Source of the DNA: Lonepinella sp051851555
GTDB taxonomy: Bacteria > Pseudomonadota > Gammaproteobacteria > Enterobacterales > Pasteurellaceae
Reading direction: 5' to 3'
Assembly (NCBI RefSeq): GCF_051851555.1
Contig: NZ_JBPDVH010000004.1
Coordinates: 145,012 to 209,011, forward strand
DNA length: 64,000 nucleotides
The notes below the pieces were generated by a model. That model did no database searches and was not told the origin of the DNA. It saw only the letters and a program-made list of their open reading frames with translations. This document shows, piece by piece, positions 61,975-64,000 of the stretch. The translations under genes were made by a program, and so were the position numbers. The first letter of the stretch is position 1. The number at the start of each line of letters is the position of its first letter.

Positions 61975-63576
61975 TTATTCTTCTTCAGGGGAGGCTTTTT
62001 TACCGACAAACACACCGAATGAATCAGAGCGTTTAAAGTCGCCACCGACTTCTGCAGCATCTGCGCCATAGAAGTGACCATTTAAACCGCTACCGCTGTC
62101 AGAATCTGTCCAAGTTGCATTAAATCCATCGCTTGTGACAGTACCAGAGAATGGCTGATCTTCACCACCCCAACCATGATCTCGAATTTGTCCAGAAATG
62201 GTTTTATTAGCAAAGTCAATGGTTGCATCAAATTTACCTGTTGCAACACCTTCTTCTTGGAATAAATTATCGGCATTTGCCTGAGCAAAGCGTAAAATAC
62301 CCCCCTCATAGGTTGCTGAACCTGCTGTTGGTGCTTTGGTTTTCTCCCCTTGAACGAAGAGATACTGAGCATCACCCACTTTTGCCGCACCCGCAACGAC
62401 ATGTTGCAAGCCATAGACTTGAGATGAGATAACGCTTGTTTCAGAAAAATCTGAAGAATGATATCCAATGCTTGCTTTATCTGCCGCAAACACAGACCGA
62501 ACATAATGAGGATTACCCGTTGTTATGTCCGTTTTCACACTGGCTAAATCAATGTCAACACCATCGATGGTAATTTTATTGTAATCAGCCGCTTTATCTA
62601 AGTACACCGTTTTTGTATCATTTTTTGGTGATTCATTAGGGGTAGACGGTGTGACGACAATATTTTTATTTAATTCTTCTGCTGCTGCTTTTTCAGCTGT
62701 TGCCGCATCCACGGCTTTTTGAGCCTCAGAGATAGCATTCGCCACACTTTCTTTATCTTTCTTCGCTAACTCAAGATTGTCTGCCACCTCTTTTTGAATA
62801 TATTTAGCACGTTCATAAGCCAGTTCTGCTGCTTTTAGATTCTCAGCGACTTGCGTTTTTTGTTCTTCCGTTATATTGGCATCGGTAGTGATTTTTTCAC
62901 TGTCCGCTTGTGCTTTTTTCAGTAAGTCTTCAGCTTGAGCTAATGCTTGAGCAACGGAAGTATTGGCCGCCTCAGCCGCTGTGACAGCCTCTTGCGTTTT
63001 TTCAACTGCTGCTTGCGCCGCTGTTAAGGATTCCGTTGCTGCCATGGCGTAGGCTGTTGCTTTATTTAGGTAGGCTTGTTTGTCATTGTCGGATGCTGTT
63101 TCAGCAGTCGCTGTATTTTTGGCCGTTTCATTTTCGGCATTGGCTGCTGTGAGGGTTTCATTCGCACGGGTTACAGCTTTAGTGGCTTGGAATGATGCAA
63201 TAAAAGCACTATCTGTTTTGGAGTTGGCATTTCTGGCTGTGTCAACCGCTTTATCTACGCTTTCTTGCTCTTGCGCAGTGTAAACAAAATGGATTGGTTC
63301 TTCGACTTTAGGTTCTTCGGCTTTAGGCTCTTCTGCCTTAGGTTCTTCGGCTTTTGGTTCTTCGGCTTTAGGCTCTTCAGCTTTTGGTTCTTCGGCTTTT
63401 GGTTCTTCTGCCTTAGGTTCTTCGGCTTTTAGTGGGTTAGAGGGAGGGATTACAACACTAGATGAATTCACATTATTGGTTTTATCTGATGTATTGCCAT
63501 CGGATGATGAGCTACAAGCAGAAAGCGCAAGGCTACAAGCGATAACAAGCGCACTGAGCTTGAATGGAGTTTGCAT
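61975..63576 (-). CDS. Surface lipoprotein with tandem repeat and TbpB-like barrel
   Basis: This 533-residue lipoprotein has LSAC lipobox (Cys21), a tandem AEEPK repeat (residues 51-94, eight AEEPK units and one VEEP), a long Ala/Glu/Lys-rich helical stalk (about 105-305) and a C-terminal beta domain whose last 100 residues (GGILRFAQ, GKFDATIDF, GLNGHFYGADAAEVGGDF, GVFVGKK) look like the eight-strand barrel of TbpB/factor-H-binding lipoproteins. That domain is the hallmark of Slam-exported surface lipoproteins. No Slam gene is in the window. Ligand unknown. Confidence 0.8.
   Translation of the reverse strand: MQTPFKLSALVIACSLALSACSSSSDGNTSDKTNNVNSSSVVIPPSNPLKAEEPKAEEPKAEEPKAEEPKAEEPKAEEPKAEEPKAEEPKVEEPIHFVYTAQEQESVDKAVDTARNANSKTDSAFIASFQATKAVTRANETLTAANAENETAKNTATAETASDNDKQAYLNKATAYAMAATESLTAAQAAVEKTQEAVTAAEAANTSVAQALAQAEDLLKKAQADSEKITTDANITEEQKTQVAENLKAAELAYERAKYIQKEVADNLELAKKDKESVANAISEAQKAVDAATAEKAAAEELNKNIVVTPSTPNESPKNDTKTVYLDKAADYNKITIDGVDIDLASVKTDITTGNPHYVRSVFAADKASIGYHSSDFSETSVISSQVYGLQHVVAGAAKVGDAQYLFVQGEKTKAPTAGSATYEGGILRFAQANADNLFQEEGVATGKFDATIDFANKTISGQIRDHGWGGEDQPFSGTVTSDGFNATWTDSDSGSGLNGHFYGADAAEVGGDFKRSDSFGVFVGKKASPEEE
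63295..63426 (-). repeat. 15-base in-frame tandem repeat in the lipoprotein gene
   Basis: About nine 15-base units encode AEEPK/VEEP. Units differ at silent third positions (GGCTTTAGG, TGCCTTAGG, AGCTTTTGG types). Unit length is a multiple of three, so copy change alters length, not frame. Confidence 0.9.
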
Positions 63577-63696
63577 AGCATGACCTCTTAAAGATGGGTA
63601 AATAAATAAAAGTTTAAGATTTTATGGCAAAAAAGCAATGTGCATGTGAGACGATTTTGCTTTATCTGCCAACCTAAGAATTGCCTAATATAAAAT

Positions 63697-63714
63697 AGAA
63701 ACAATTCTCATTTA
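63697..63714. promoter_or_regulatory. Possible Fur site upstream of the surface lipoprotein
   Basis: On the minus strand AAATGAGAATTGTTTCT has the GAGAAT half typical of Fur sites but a weak second half. It would fit an iron-regulated surface protein. Low confidence. Confidence 0.3.
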
Positions 63715-63797
63715 ATAATAAAGCGATTTTAAAAAGTTGTAAAGTTAAAATTAAATATGTTGTCATAAATGACAAATTAATGTTAAGGGTAAAATCG

Positions 63798-63873
63798 TGG
63801 TGGGTCGTAAGGGATTCGAACCCTTGACTAACGGATTAAGAGTCCGCTGCTCTACCAACTGAGCTAACGACCC
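63798..63873 (-). tRNA. tRNA-Lys (CTT)
   Basis: A 76-base tRNA beginning GGGTCGTTAGCTCAGTTGG; loop CTCTTAA gives anticodon CTT; CCA encoded. Confidence 0.95.
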
Positions 63874-63921
63874 GTCTGGGAAGTTATTATTTTTGGGGTT
63901 AAAAAATGGTATTTAATTAAG

Positions 63922-63997
63922 TGGTGGGCCGTGAAGGATTCGAACCTTCGACAAACGGATTAAAAGTCCGCTGCTCTACCGACTGAGCTAACGGCCC
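63922..63997 (-). tRNA. tRNA-Lys (TTT)
   Basis: A 76-base tRNA beginning GGGCCGTTAGCTCAGTCGG; loop CTTTTAA gives anticodon TTT; CCA encoded. The two tRNA-Lys genes are 48 bases apart and differ at several positions. Confidence 0.95.
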
Positions 63998-64000
63998 ACT

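Noticed and set aside
63295..63426. CRISPR-like array suggested by regular short repeats
   Set aside because: Units are 15 bases with no spacers and encode AEEPK in frame; this is a protein tandem repeat.

Overview
The window reads as chromosomal DNA of a Pasteurellaceae bacterium. Gene content and order resemble Haemophilus and Pasteurella throughout: comNOPQ-recC, ruvCAB-yebC-nudB-aspS-cmoA, serC-hisC-aroA, exbB-exbD-tonB, and nagC next to a Met-Leu-Gln-Gln tRNA group. The 9-base DNA uptake signal of the H. influenzae type (AAGTGCGGT or its complement) occurs more than 30 times by eye. Base composition is AT-rich. I saw no rRNA operon, prophage, insertion sequence or CRISPR array. The species cannot be fixed from sequence alone; the Hin-type uptake signal points to the Haemophilus/Aggregatibacter/Pasteurella/Avibacterium side of the family, away from the A. 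pleuropneumoniae type.

Layout. 1-3 kb: arginine ABC transporter artPIQM behind an ArgR-like palindrome. 3-3.4 kb: structured dispersed repeat. 3.4-9 kb: EamA transporter, then the conserved dapF/yigA/xerC/yigB block, split by a three-gene opposite-strand cassette (beta-flower-like repeat protein, unknown protein, NavAb-type voltage-gated sodium channel). 9-12.3 kb: clpB, then a gene-poor stretch holding a candidate type I toxin-antitoxin locus. 12.3-14.7 kb: exbB-exbD-tonB and a DUF1919 protein. 14.7-19.4 kb: ybaB-recR, serC-hisC-aroA. 19.5-23 kb: tmaR, DUF711, pth-ychF. 23-29 kb: fhuCDBA hydroxamate-siderophore uptake. 29-39 kb: metF, a YdgA-like protein, ruvCAB, a lipoprotein, yebC, second copy of the structured repeat, nudB, a membrane protein, aspS. 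39-43 kb: two mini membrane proteins, cmoA, cydABX. 43.6-49.6 kb: small secreted protein, glnE, rnfH, an Rpn-type nuclease, roxA. 49.6-54.2 kb: guaBA with a small lipoprotein between, birA. 54.2-56 kb: four tRNAs and nagC. 56-61.7 kb: recC and the competence pseudopilin operon comNOPQ with a CRP-S-like site. 62-64 kb: a large surface lipoprotein with a tandem repeat and a TbpB-like C-terminal barrel, and two tRNA-Lys genes.

How it fits together. Iron: the FhuA receptor is energised by ExbB-ExbD-TonB, and FhuDBC carries the ferri-siderophore inward; both loci have Fur-like sites. DNA uptake and recombination: comNOPQ pseudopilins, uptake signals, RecC, RuvABC, RecR and XerC. Respiration: cytochrome bd with FNR- and ArcA-like upstream sites. 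The parts least explained by known biology are the 11.8-12.15 kb toxin-like locus, the sodium-channel cassette, and the two diverged repeats whose stems co-vary.
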